Shown here one piece after another: positions 7,954 through 15,451 of a DNA stretch of 64,000 nt. Under the pieces are notes generated by a model that saw only the letters and a program-made list of their open reading frames with translations, was not told the origin of the DNA and made no database searches. The translations under genes and the position numbers were made by a program. Numbering within the stretch: the stretch's first letter is position 1; each line of letters starts with the position of its first letter. This stretch comes from Saccharothrix sp. HUAS TT1 (GTDB lineage Bacteria > Actinomycetota > Actinomycetes > Mycobacteriales > Pseudonocardiaceae): the NCBI RefSeq assembly GCF_040744945.1, contig NZ_CP160453.1, forward strand, positions 6,200,001 to 6,264,000, given 5' to 3'.

Positions 7954-9170
7954 CGGTGCTCCCGCACGCTGTCACCGGCCACGGGACCGGCGACGGGCAG
8001 CACGGCCGTCACCCGGAACCCGCCCGCCGCCACCGGTTCGGCCTCCAACCGCCCGCCGACGATCGCCAACCGCTCCCGCAACCCGGGCAGGCCGTGGTCG
8101 GTGGACAACGCCCGCTCCGGCCGCCGCCCGCGCCCGTCGTCGGTCACCTCGACGGTCAGCTCCCCCTCCGCCCACCGCAGCCGCACGTCCACCCCCGCGC
8201 CCGGCCCGACGTGCTTGGTCACGTTGGTCAGCGCCTCCTGCACCACCCGGTACGCGGCCAGGTCGACGCTCGCCGCCAACCGCCGCGGCTCCCCCTCCAC
8301 CCGCGTGTGGACCCGCACCCCGGCCGCCGTGATCGTGCCGACGAGGTGGTCCACGTCGGCGAGGCCGGGCTGCGGCCGACCCGTCACGCCGTCCTCCGGC
8401 CCCGCCTCGTCGTAGCTCAGCCGCAACGCGGTCAGCATCCGGCGCAGCTCGCCCATCGCCTGCTCGCCGGCCTCCTCGATGTGGCCGAGGGCGCGCCCGA
8501 CCCGCGCCGGGTCGCTGTCGAGCACCCGCCGCGCGCCGGCGGCCTGGAGCACCATCACCGTCACCGAGTGCGCCACGATGTCGTGCAGCTCGCGGGCGAT
8601 GCGGGCGCGCTCGCCGATCACCGCCTCCTGCGCCTCGATCCGGCGGCGGAACTCCAGGTCCTGGGCGTGCTGCCGACTCAGCCGGACCCACCGGCCAGCG
8701 GCCCACACGCACCCGTACAGCAGGAGGTAGAACGAGAGCGTGGCGTAGGTGGCGACCAGCCGCGCCTCGGGCGGCCGGGACGCCGCCTCCCGCAGCCCGG
8801 CCAGCACGGCGAGCACGACGCAGGCGGACAGCGCGCCCGCCGACGTCCTCGGCCGGCTGTGCAACGCGACGGTGAACAGGGCGACGCCCGGGGTGGCGGT
8901 CGGCTGGAACTCCAGCTCGCTCGTCGGCGTGACCACCACCGCCCACACCCACACGAACCCGAACGTCACCACCGGGTGGTGCCGCCGGACCAGCAACGCC
9001 GAGCTGCCGACCAGGACCACGGCGGCGAACACCCACAGGCCCGCGGCGGAGGGGTGGCGACTGCTCACCGCCGAGAACAGGAAGACGTCGACCACGGCGG
9101 CCGACGCCGCCAGGGCGACATCGACCGCCGTGGCGCGGGACAACCGCCGTGGCCGTCCCTCGTGGACCAT
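7950..9170 (-). CDS. sensor histidine kinase, HisKA_3 (NarX/DesK) type
   Basis: 406 aa from the ATG at 9170. A longer frame extends upstream but it overlaps the preceding gene, and the ATG at 9170 shares a base with that gene's stop (TGATG). The N-terminal half has about five hydrophobic segments. The dimerisation/phospho-acceptor box is ARIARELHDIVAHSVTVMV, with His the phosphorylation site, and the HATPase_c domain shows the N box VVQEALTNVTKH, the G1 box VTDDGRGRRP and the G2 box HGLPGLRERLAIVGG. It should autophosphorylate and pass the phosphate to the response regulator encoded immediately downstream. The stimulus is unknown; no large extracellular sensor domain is present, so a membrane-linked signal is likely. 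Confidence 0.92.
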   Translation of the reverse strand: MVHEGRPRRLSRATAVDVALAASAAVVDVFLFSAVSSRHPSAAGLWVFAAVVLVGSSALLVRRHHPVVTFGFVWVWAVVVTPTSELEFQPTATPGVALFTVALHSRPRTSAGALSACVVLAVLAGLREAASRPPEARLVATYATLSFYLLLYGCVWAAGRWVRLSRQHAQDLEFRRRIEAQEAVIGERARIARELHDIVAHSVTVMVLQAAGARRVLDSDPARVGRALGHIEEAGEQAMGELRRMLTALRLSYDEAGPEDGVTGRPQPGLADVDHLVGTITAAGVRVHTRVEGEPRRLAASVDLAAYRVVQEALTNVTKHVGPGAGVDVRLRWAEGELTVEVTDDGRGRRPERALSTDHGLPGLRERLAIVGGRLEAEPVAAGGFRVTAVLPVAGPVAGDSVREHR

Positions 9171-9724
9171 CAACCCGCCCCCTTCTTGCACGTCGGCAGG
9201 ACGTCGCACGGGTCGCCGGGCACCGGGCCGTCGTCCGGGCGCCGGAACACCAGCTTGCGCTGCTCGGCCTCCACGGCGGGCACCTGGCGCAGCAGTTCCG
9301 GCGTGACGGCGTCGCGCGAGCCGGCCGGGATCACGCCCAGCGACTCCAGCGCGGCCCACAGGTCGCCGGGGTACCGCTCAAGCGCCTCCTGGAGCTGTCG
9401 CCCGGTGAACTCGCCGACGTCCGGCTGGTGGCGCGAGTCGTTCGCCATCCTGATCGACGCGAACTGCTCGCCGCCGCCGGGCACCGGGCAGAACACCACC
9501 CGCTCGGCGGCCAGCCGCTCGACCCGGCCGGCCTCGCCGAGCGGCAGCGGCAGGACGAGGAGGTCGATGCCCTCGGTCGCCTCACCGAGGTCGTCCGGCG
9601 CGGACGGCACCAGCACGCCGCCCGGCTCGACCAGCAACCCGGTGGCCAGGTGGCCCTCCCACGGCTTCTCCTCGAAACCGTGCGCCTGGACCGACACCAC
9701 GAGACGCACACCCGAACCCGACAC
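9170..9724 (-). CDS. hypothetical protein, first gene of the two-component operon
   Basis: 184 aa starting at ATG 9724. No signal peptide or membrane helix is evident. The N-terminal strand pattern (VRLVVSVQAHGFEEK, then GHLATGLLVEPGGVLVPSA) resembles the first barrel of trypsin-like proteins, but the position where a catalytic His would stand (usually AAHC) reads PSAPDD, so an active protease is not supported. The C-terminus has cysteines (DPCDVLPTCKK). Its stop codon overlaps the kinase start, so it is co-translated with the two-component system and could modulate the kinase. The family is not recognised with confidence. Confidence 0.65.
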   Translation of the reverse strand: MSGSGVRLVVSVQAHGFEEKPWEGHLATGLLVEPGGVLVPSAPDDLGEATEGIDLLVLPLPLGEAGRVERLAAERVVFCPVPGGGEQFASIRMANDSRHQPDVGEFTGRQLQEALERYPGDLWAALESLGVIPAGSRDAVTPELLRQVPAVEAEQRKLVFRRPDDGPVPGDPCDVLPTCKKGAG

Positions 9725-10199
9725 GATCCCTCCCCGTTCTCCCCCGCGACCCGCGCGTTCGCTTTCCCGCGCTTGGCGAACAATGGGATCACGTCTTGTC
9801 GGGGATATCGTCCCCCCTGCGTCCTATCTTGACCGTCCCACTCCCGTCTTACCTCGATCGGGCGACGCAGCGGGGTAAAGCGGACCCGGGAAATCAGACC
9901 GGGGTCCGATGAAAGGTGGGCACCGATTCGGAACCATTGCCGTTGAAACCGATCAACGAGCACCGGATCAACGGAGGCCCAGGTGTCCGCGGAAGTCGTT
10001 CTACTCAGCTGCGCGGGGGGCGCTGCCCGAATGGGACCCGGCCACCTGGGAATCGCCGCCCACCACCCGACGGCAGGCGCAGTCGGCGGCCCGCTGCAGT
10101 CGATGGCTGCCGCCGGGTGGTGGGCGGGCACGTTCCGGCACCGGCCGAGCCGCCTGGTCGCGCTGCCGGTGGTGCCGAGGTCGCGACGACGCGATCGGA
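9725..10199. other. intergenic region without a supported gene
   Basis: The first 150 bp should hold the promoter of the leftward two-component operon. A short GGGGA/TCCCC inverted repeat lies at 9801-9815. From 9900 onward several frames are open, and a GGAGG-like site precedes a GTG at 9983, but the frame runs straight into the low-complexity block and no family is recognisable. It may be the remnant of a gene whose 3' part was replaced by the repeat block; this is a guess. Confidence 0.4.
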
Positions 10200-10880
10200 T
10201 CTGGCCAGGTCGCGCGGTCGGGGCGAGGCCGAAGCCGAGGCTTCCGCCGGGCCGGGCCAGGCCAGGGCGAGCCGGAGTTGGACTGGGCAGAGCCGGGCCG
10301 GGCCGGAGTTGGACTGGGACCGGGCTGGAGTTGGGTCGGGACCGGGCTGGAGTTGGGGAGGGCAAGGCTGGAGACACGGCTTCGGCCAGGACCAGAAACC
10401 GGAGCTGGGGCCGGGCTGGGCTGGGTCAGACCGGGCAGGCCGAGCTGGGGCTGGGCTTGGAGCCGGGGCCGGGTTGGGCCGGCTCGTGGTCGAAGCGAGA
10501 CTGGGGAGCTGGGCGGGGGCTGGGGCCGAGCCAAGCAAGCCAGGCCAAGCCGGGCCGGGCAGGGCCAGGCAGGGCCAGGCCAGGCAGGGCCGGGTCAGGC
10601 AGGGCCGGGTCAGGCAGGGCCGGGTCAGGCAGGGCCGGGTCAGGCAGGGCCGGGTCAGGCAGGGCCGGGTCAGGCAGGGCCGGGTCAGGCAGGGCCGGGC
10701 GGGGTCGAGCCGGGCAGGGCCGAGCAGGGCCGGGCAGGGCAGGGCAGGGCCAGGCGAGATTGGGCCGAGCCAGGCTGGGGCCTGGGCCGAGCCGGGTTGC
10801 GCTGGGGCTGGGCGGGATTGGGCCAGGGCCGGGGCTGGGGGGCTGGGCTGAGCTGGCCGGGGTCGAGGTCAGAGGTCGGG
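10200..10880. repeat. G-rich low-complexity block
   Basis: About 680 bp of strongly strand-biased sequence: the + strand is dominated by G with short words such as GGGCC, GGAGTTGG, GACTGGG and GGCAGG repeated imperfectly. All three + frames stay open through most of it and give only Gly/Arg/Pro/Ala-rich pseudo-peptides, which argues against coding. Many GGG runs at short spacing could form G-quadruplexes on the + strand. It lies directly upstream of the chorismatase-like gene. Confidence 0.85.
10586..10690. repeat. seven perfect tandem copies of a 15-bp unit
   Basis: The unit AGGGCCGGGTCAGGC is repeated seven times without a mismatch (105 bp), flanked on both sides by degenerate copies of the same word. 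Copy number in such a perfect array is expected to vary between strains. The 15-bp period keeps all frames open, giving five-residue repeats. Confidence 0.95.
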
Positions 10881-11097
10881 GTTGCGGTTGTGGTTGTCAG
10901 AGCCGACAGCGGTGCTGGCAGTGGTAACCGACAGCGGTGTCGGCCGGGGGTGGCGGGCGGCGGTGTTCGCGGGGGTGGCGGATTTTCTGGCTGCCGCGTC
11001 TGGGCGAATCCGGTTCGCGCGGCGTCCGGCTGGGCTGAGTGCAGGCGCTCGCCGTGGTCGCGGCGTGGCGTGCTGGTTCGACATCAGGGGGAAGACC

Positions 11098-12030
11098 ATG
11101 CGCAACAACGTGATCGTGAGACCGCCGTGCGCGTTCCAATCGGCAGACGACTTCGCCGAACTCGCCAGTGACTCCGTGCTGGGCGCGGTGCGGTACTCGA
11201 CCACACCGGGTCCGCCCCGGTGGGAGGGCGGGCGGCCGGTGCTGCCGCTGCACGTGGTCCGGCCGGGTGGTCGGGAGGTGGTGGAGGTCTGGTCCACCGA
11301 AGGCCGCCCGGTGCGCGCCGGGCAGCACGAGGGGTTGCTCTACGCGCACGACGGCGAGCTGCTGTTCGGCGCCGGGTGGATCGGTCCGTCGGTCCACTGC
11401 GGCGAAGCCGCGCGGCGGGCGTACGCGGCGGCGTTCGAGCTGGTCGAGAGACTGGGCTACCGGACCGTATTCCGGGTGTGGAACGCGGTCGACGGGATCG
11501 CCGAGGTGCACGCCGACTTCCACGAGGGGCGCGGGCGGGCGCTCGCGGAGGCCGGTCGGGCCATGCCCACGTCCACCGACGTCGGTGTGCTGAGCGGTGG
11601 GGTCGCGTTCTACTTCCTGGCGCACCGGGCGCACGTGGCCGTGCGGTTGGAGAACCCGTTGGGGGCGTCCGCGCAGGCCACCCTGCTGGTGCCCGAGACG
11701 GGGCGCGGAGCGCTGTACGTGTCCGGCGGGGTGAGCGGGCTCGACCGCGTCGCTGCCGGTCGTGGCGACGTGGGCCGCCAGTTGCAGGTGGCGCTGGCCG
11801 ACATCGCCGCCCTGATCGGCGCGGACAACCTCGTGCGGCACGGGGTCGGTGGTGGTTGGGCGCTTGACGACCTGCGCTCGGTCAAGGTCTGCGTGAGCAG
11901 GCCCGAGGACGTGCCGGTGGTGACGCGGCTGTGCCGCGAGGAGTTCTCCCGGCGCGCGGAGGTCGTGGTGTTCACCGCCGACCTGCGGCACCCGGACCTG
12001 CTGGTCGAGGTCGAGGGGATGGCGCCGTGA
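11098..12030 (+). CDS. chorismatase-like protein (FkbO/Hyg5/XanB2 family)
   Basis: 310 aa from the ATG at 11098, preceded by AGGGGGAAG; an upstream in-frame ATG would add a low-quality segment. The pattern GYRTVFRVWNAVDGI followed by FHEGRGRALAEAG matches the chorismatase signature (R-x-W-N-y-v ... F-x-x-G-R), and the C-terminal part GDVGRQLQVALADIAALI with VKVCVSRPEDVPVVTRLCREEF matches the RidA-like second half of the family. Known members hydrolyse chorismate to dihydroxycyclohexadiene carboxylate (FkbO, RapK) or to 3-/4-hydroxybenzoate (Hyg5, XanB2) and pyruvate, supplying polyketide starters. Which reaction applies cannot be told by eye. No polyketide gene lies in the window. The next short frame overlaps its stop as GTGA. 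Confidence 0.72.
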   Translation: MRNNVIVRPPCAFQSADDFAELASDSVLGAVRYSTTPGPPRWEGGRPVLPLHVVRPGGREVVEVWSTEGRPVRAGQHEGLLYAHDGELLFGAGWIGPSVHCGEAARRAYAAAFELVERLGYRTVFRVWNAVDGIAEVHADFHEGRGRALAEAGRAMPTSTDVGVLSGGVAFYFLAHRAHVAVRLENPLGASAQATLLVPETGRGALYVSGGVSGLDRVAAGRGDVGRQLQVALADIAALIGADNLVRHGVGGGWALDDLRSVKVCVSRPEDVPVVTRLCREEFSRRAEVVVFTADLRHPDLLVEVEGMAP

Positions 12031-12185
12031 ACCGCGCGTTCGCCGACGCCGGGCCGCTGCTGTCGGCGCTGGAACCCCCGTCCCGGCGCGCCGCCGGTCG
12101 GTCAGCTCTGAGGGGTGTTGACCGGCCGGCGGCAGCCTGCCGGGTCCGGTGTCCGGCTACGTGGCGCGAGGTCGGGCGGGGTTAG
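12027..12185 (+). CDS. possible short gene coupled to the chorismatase gene
   Basis: A 52-codon frame begins at a GTG that overlaps the chorismatase stop (GTGA), the arrangement of a translationally coupled partner. The first 20 residues (VNRAFADAGPLLSALEPP) look protein-like; the rest is Arg/Ala-rich and its last four bases overlap the stop of the opposite-strand DUF1540 gene. It may be the truncated start of a once longer downstream gene or not a gene at all. Confidence 0.25.
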   Translation: MNRAFADAGPLLSALEPPSRRAAGRSALRGVDRPAAACRVRCPATWREVGRG

Positions 12186-12487
12186 TCCGTGCCCCGCTCG
12201 TAGGTCAGGCAGTTGGCGGCGTGGTCGCCCTGGCCCGGACCGACGCGCACGCCGGACGCGGTGCACTCCAGCTCCTTGTTGTGGACGCAGTCGGTGCGCG
12301 AGCACGCGCCCACCTGCGCCACCACCTTCGGCAGGCCCCCCTTGCGAGCGAGGGGGATGAACGTTCCGCAGTCGGCAGCGCCGTTGACTCCGCTCACGGT
12401 GATCGCGAAAGCGTGACAACCATCGTGGTTGTAGGAACACCCGGTGACGGTGCACTCGTGCACGGCCGGCATTTCCGTGGTGGTCAT
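12182..12487 (-). CDS. DUF1540 cysteine-rich protein, two copies of the domain
   Basis: 101 aa from the ATG at 12487, which has a GAGAGGAGCGG ribosome site; the longer frame from 12562 would run through the regulatory region. Two DUF1540 modules are visible. The first is CTVTGCSYNHDGCHAFAITV and the second is CSRTDCVHNKELECTASGVRV. Each has the C-x4-C-x-N-x4-C-x-A-x-x-V pattern, and an extra Cys in each half (ADCGTF and ANCLTY) completes four Cys per module, which is a likely metal site. The family's biochemical role is unknown. The gene stands alone and has an IdeR/DmdR-type iron box 76 bp before its start, so iron-dependent repression is expected. Confidence 0.85.
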   Translation of the reverse strand: MTTTEMPAVHECTVTGCSYNHDGCHAFAITVSGVNGAADCGTFIPLARKGGLPKVVAQVGACSRTDCVHNKELECTASGVRVGPGQGDHAANCLTYERGTD

Positions 12488-12562
12488 GACCGCTCCTCTC
12501 GGCAGCAGTTCTGGGAGTTCAGACGTTGCCACCGACCACCGGGCGCCGCAACACGAAATCAT

Positions 12563-12581
12563 TGAGGCGAGCCTAACCTAA
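12563..12581 (-). promoter_or_regulatory. IdeR/DmdR-type iron box
   Basis: On the minus strand the 19-mer TTAGGTTAGGCTCGCCTCA matches 17 of 19 positions of the actinobacterial iron-box consensus TWAGGTTAGSCTMACCTWA. It lies 76 bp before the DUF1540 start in a short AT-richer promoter region. The gene on its other side (12659-14320) is also leftward and ends there, so the DUF1540 gene is the only candidate target. Confidence 0.82.
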
Positions 12582-12658
12582 AGTCCGGAAAAAGATCCGG
12601 AAATCAATTCACGAAGATCACCGAGCACACCTCGACTGGAGCCGACCGCGTCACGACG

Positions 12659-14320
12659 TCACGGCGTGACCGGGATGTTGGTCAGCCCGTTCACCGCCCG
12701 CGTCACGGTGTTGGACGCGTGCACGACGTTCGGCCGGTCCGCGCACTTCGACGTGGACGTGATCCGGATCGCGTACTGGCCCACCCCGCCCAGGTCCGAC
12801 CGGTTGTCCCGCCACACGTTGCCGCACCCGTTCAGGAACGACGGCGTGGTGGCCGGGTTGTGCGTCTCGTAACCGTTGGCGAACGTGCCCGGCGCGGTGA
12901 GAACACCGGTGTTGCCCTCGATCAGGTAACCGACGCCCTTCACGTCCACCCACGAGTCCGCCGAGTTCTGCCCGGAAATCCCGGCGCCGTCGAACGAGTT
13001 GCCCCGGATCACGCCGTCGAACGTGCCTTCCTTGACGTCCACGTGCTCCGCCGCGACGCCGGGCCCGATCCGGTTGCCCAGCACCTGCACCCGGTCGCTG
13101 CGGTCGACGCCGCCGGAATTGCCGTGGCACGCCCAGTTCGAGTTCGCCGACCCGATGTACACCGCCTCGCCGTACCCCGGCTGCACCAGCCCGGTGTGGC
13201 TGATCTCCGAGTCGCGCAGCACGCTGTCCGCCGACGAGCGCCGGAAGTGCACGGCCTCCTCGTCCACGTGGTGCACCCGCACGCCGTCGACCACGGTGTG
13301 GTGCGAGTCGTCCGCGACGATCCCCTTCTTCGACTCGCGCACGGTGAACCCGACCAGGTTCCAGTGCGGCGCGCCGTGCAGCCACAGCCCGTAACCGGAG
13401 TCCCAGCCCGGCGTCGGCGCCGGGCAGCTCGGCCCGGACCCCGACGGGCCGTCGTTGACCAGCACCGCGTCCGCCGGACCGGTGAGCGTGATCGGCGCGG
13501 CGGCGGAGCCGGGCCGGGTGATCACGAACGACCCCCGGTACACGCCCGGTGCCATCCGGATGGTCCGGCCGGGCACGGCGGCGGCCAGCGCCGCCTGCAG
13601 CTGGGCCGTCGTGGACACGTCCACAGCAGACCCGCCGCCCGAGCCCGCGCCGGTCGTCGCCGTCACCTCGGCACTGGCGGCGGAGGCGTTGCCCGCCGCG
13701 TCACGCGCCCGCACGGTGAACGCGTACGCCGTGCTCGGCAGCAGGCCGCCGACGGTCGCGGAGGTCGACGTCGCCGTGGCGACCACCGTCGTGCCGCGCA
13801 GGACCTGGTAGTCGGTGACGCCGACGTCGTCCGAGGACGCGGTCCACGCCAGCGACACCGAGCCCGCCGTCACCCCCGTCACCCGCACTCCCGCCGGGGC
13901 GGTGGGCGCGGACGTGTCGGGCTCAGGGCCGCCGCCCTCGCACGGGGCGCCGTCGACCGCGCAGCCGGTCGGCAGGCCGAGCCCGGAGGCGGTGAACCCG
14001 AAGCTCACCGTGCCGCCGGGGCGGATCCGGCCGTTGAAGCCCGCGTTGGCGAACCGGTGGCGCCGACCGTCGCGGGTGAGCACCGAACTCCACGAGTTGG
14101 CCACCGCCGTGCCCGCCGGCAGGTCGAACTCGACCACCCAGCCGGTGCTCTCCACGTCACCGGTGTTGGTCAGCGCGAACTGCCCGCCGTAACCGGTGCT
14201 CCACACCGACCCCTGGCTGAACACGGCGGTCAACCGAGCCGCGTCGGCCTCGGCCGGACCCACGAGCACCGCGAGCAGGCAGGCCGCCACGACGCCCACC
14301 GCCGACAGGCGTTTCCCCAT
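12659..14320 (-). CDS. secreted CBM2 - Fn3 - right-handed beta-helix protein
   Basis: 553 aa with signal peptide (VVAACLLAVLVGPAEADA). A family 2 carbohydrate-binding module follows (about 28-130: GYGGQFALTNTG, GWVVEFDLP, NSWSSVLTRDG, FNGRIRPGGTVSFGF), then a linker, an Fn3 domain (about 145-225: LAWTASSDDVGVTDYQVLRG), and a parallel beta-helix domain (about 240-553) that begins with TAQLQAALAAAVPGRTIRMAPGVYRG. This layout is typical of secreted pectate-lyase-like or other beta-helix polysaccharide-active proteins. No lyase catalytic set can be assigned by eye. Ribosome site GGAGGAGATC. It is divergent from the ECF sigma gene with 133 bp between starts, so a shared control region is possible. 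Confidence 0.85.
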   Translation of the reverse strand: MGKRLSAVGVVAACLLAVLVGPAEADAARLTAVFSQGSVWSTGYGGQFALTNTGDVESTGWVVEFDLPAGTAVANSWSSVLTRDGRRHRFANAGFNGRIRPGGTVSFGFTASGLGLPTGCAVDGAPCEGGGPEPDTSAPTAPAGVRVTGVTAGSVSLAWTASSDDVGVTDYQVLRGTTVVATATSTSATVGGLLPSTAYAFTVRARDAAGNASAASAEVTATTGAGSGGGSAVDVSTTAQLQAALAAAVPGRTIRMAPGVYRGSFVITRPGSAAAPITLTGPADAVLVNDGPSGSGPSCPAPTPGWDSGYGLWLHGAPHWNLVGFTVRESKKGIVADDSHHTVVDGVRVHHVDEEAVHFRRSSADSVLRDSEISHTGLVQPGYGEAVYIGSANSNWACHGNSGGVDRSDRVQVLGNRIGPGVAAEHVDVKEGTFDGVIRGNSFDGAGISGQNSADSWVDVKGVGYLIEGNTGVLTAPGTFANGYETHNPATTPSFLNGCGNVWRDNRSDLGGVGQYAIRITSTSKCADRPNVVHASNTVTRAVNGLTNIPVTP

Positions 14321-14357
14321 GAAGGTGATCTCCTCCGGTCTCCGGCGGCGGCCGTGA

Positions 14358-14375
14358 CTGGTACCTGACTACCAG
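14358..14375. promoter_or_regulatory. inverted repeat in the divergent promoter region
   Basis: CTGGTA and TACCAG are separated by CCTGAC between the divergent beta-helix and sigma factor genes. It is a candidate operator; the arms are only 6 bp. Confidence 0.3.
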
Positions 14376-14453
14376 GCCACCGGCCGGTAGTCGAGGTGAC
14401 CGGTCACCTTTTCGGCGCCCGGTTCGTCCAGGGTGCGGAGGGAAGGGGTGCCG

Positions 14454-15347
14454 ATGGGCGACCAACTGGCGAACCGGTTCGAGGCGCACCGCACGCGCCT
14501 GCGCGCGGTCGCCCACCGGATGCTGGGATCGCTCCCGGAGGCCGAGGACGCGGTCCAGGAGACCTGGCTGCGGCTGTGCCGGGTCGACGCCGACGAGGTC
14601 GACAACCTCGCCGCCTGGCTGCACACCGTCGTTTCCCGGGTCTGCCTCGACGTCCTGCGCCACCGCCGAACCCGCCGCGAGGACGCCCTCGACCACGTCG
14701 CCGACCTGCCCGCCGACGACGACCCGGAGACCGAAGCCGTGCTGGCCGACTCGGTCGGGCGGGCGCTGCTCGTCGTCCTGGACGCCCTCGCCCCCGCCGA
14801 ACGGGTGGCGTTCGTCCTGCACGACACCTTCGCCGTGCCGTTCGACCGGATCGCGCCGATCGTCGGCCGCAGCACCGCCACCACCAAGAAGCTCGCCAGC
14901 CGCGCCCGCCGCAAGGTCCGCGGCGTCCCGGCGCTGCCCGACGCCGAGCTCGCCCGGCACCGGCACGTCGTGGACGCGTTCCTCACCGCCGCCCGCCGGG
15001 GCGACTTCGCCGACCTGCTCGCCGTGCTCGACCCGGACGTCGTCCGCCGCGCCGACGCGACCGCCCTGCCGCCCGGCGTGGCAACCGAGGTCCGCGGCGC
15101 GCACGCCGTCGCCGCCGAGACCGCCGCCCTCACCGCCAACGCGCGCCACGCCGTACCGGCCCTCGTGGACGGACGCGTCGGCATCGTGGTCGCACCGCAC
15201 GGCCGGCTGCGGCTCGTCCTCACCATCACCGTCCAGGGTGACCGCATCGCCGGGTACGAGGTCGTAGCCGACCCGGACCGGTTGTGCCGGTTCGCCATCG
15301 CGATCCCGGTCGACTTTTATCGTGACTTGAATCAAGTACGCCAGTAA
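14454..15347 (+). CDS. ECF sigma factor with C-terminal SnoaL-like domain (SigJ/ECF41 type)
   Basis: 297 aa from the ATG at 14454, with GGAGGGAAGG at 14437-14446; an in-frame GTG at 14448 is a close alternative. Region 2 (about 5-75: HRMLGSLPEAEDAVQETWLRL) and region 4 (about 105-160: LDALAPAERVAFVLHDTFAVPFDRIAPIVGRS) are followed by a SnoaL/NTF2-like extension (about 175-290: VVDAFLTAARRGDFADLLAVLDPDVV). In ECF41 sigma factors this extension takes the place of a separate anti-sigma factor and tunes activity. Such genes usually sit next to a carboxymuconolactone decarboxylase or oxidoreductase target. That partner is not adjacent here; the nearest AhpD-like gene is 29 kb away. Confidence 0.88.
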   Translation: MGDQLANRFEAHRTRLRAVAHRMLGSLPEAEDAVQETWLRLCRVDADEVDNLAAWLHTVVSRVCLDVLRHRRTRREDALDHVADLPADDDPETEAVLADSVGRALLVVLDALAPAERVAFVLHDTFAVPFDRIAPIVGRSTATTKKLASRARRKVRGVPALPDAELARHRHVVDAFLTAARRGDFADLLAVLDPDVVRRADATALPPGVATEVRGAHAVAAETAALTANARHAVPALVDGRVGIVVAPHGRLRLVLTITVQGDRIAGYEVVADPDRLCRFAIAIPVDFYRDLNQVRQ

Positions 15348-15451
15348 GGTCGGCCCCGGCTGCCACCACACCCTGACCGCGACCGCGCGGGTCCGCCGCC
15401 ACCCGTGCGCGAACGACGCCAGGGCGCACTCCCCGCGAAAGGACCACGTCC

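Noticed and set aside
3929..8415. Very long open frames on both strands antisense to or out of frame with the GH3 gene (over 1000 codons).
   Set aside because: They are shadows caused by GC-rich codon bias. They have Arg/Gly/Pro-rich nonsense composition, while the GH3 frame has clear domains.
10586..10690. CRISPR array.
   Set aside because: The repeat is a 15-bp unit in direct contact with the next copy; there are no spacers and no cas genes.
9909..11171. Three overlapping + strand frames with pentapeptide repeats (AGPGQ, RQGRV, GRAGS types) through the G-rich block.
   Set aside because: A 15-bp repeat keeps every frame open; all three cannot be real and none has a recognisable domain. One frame would also overlap the chorismatase gene.
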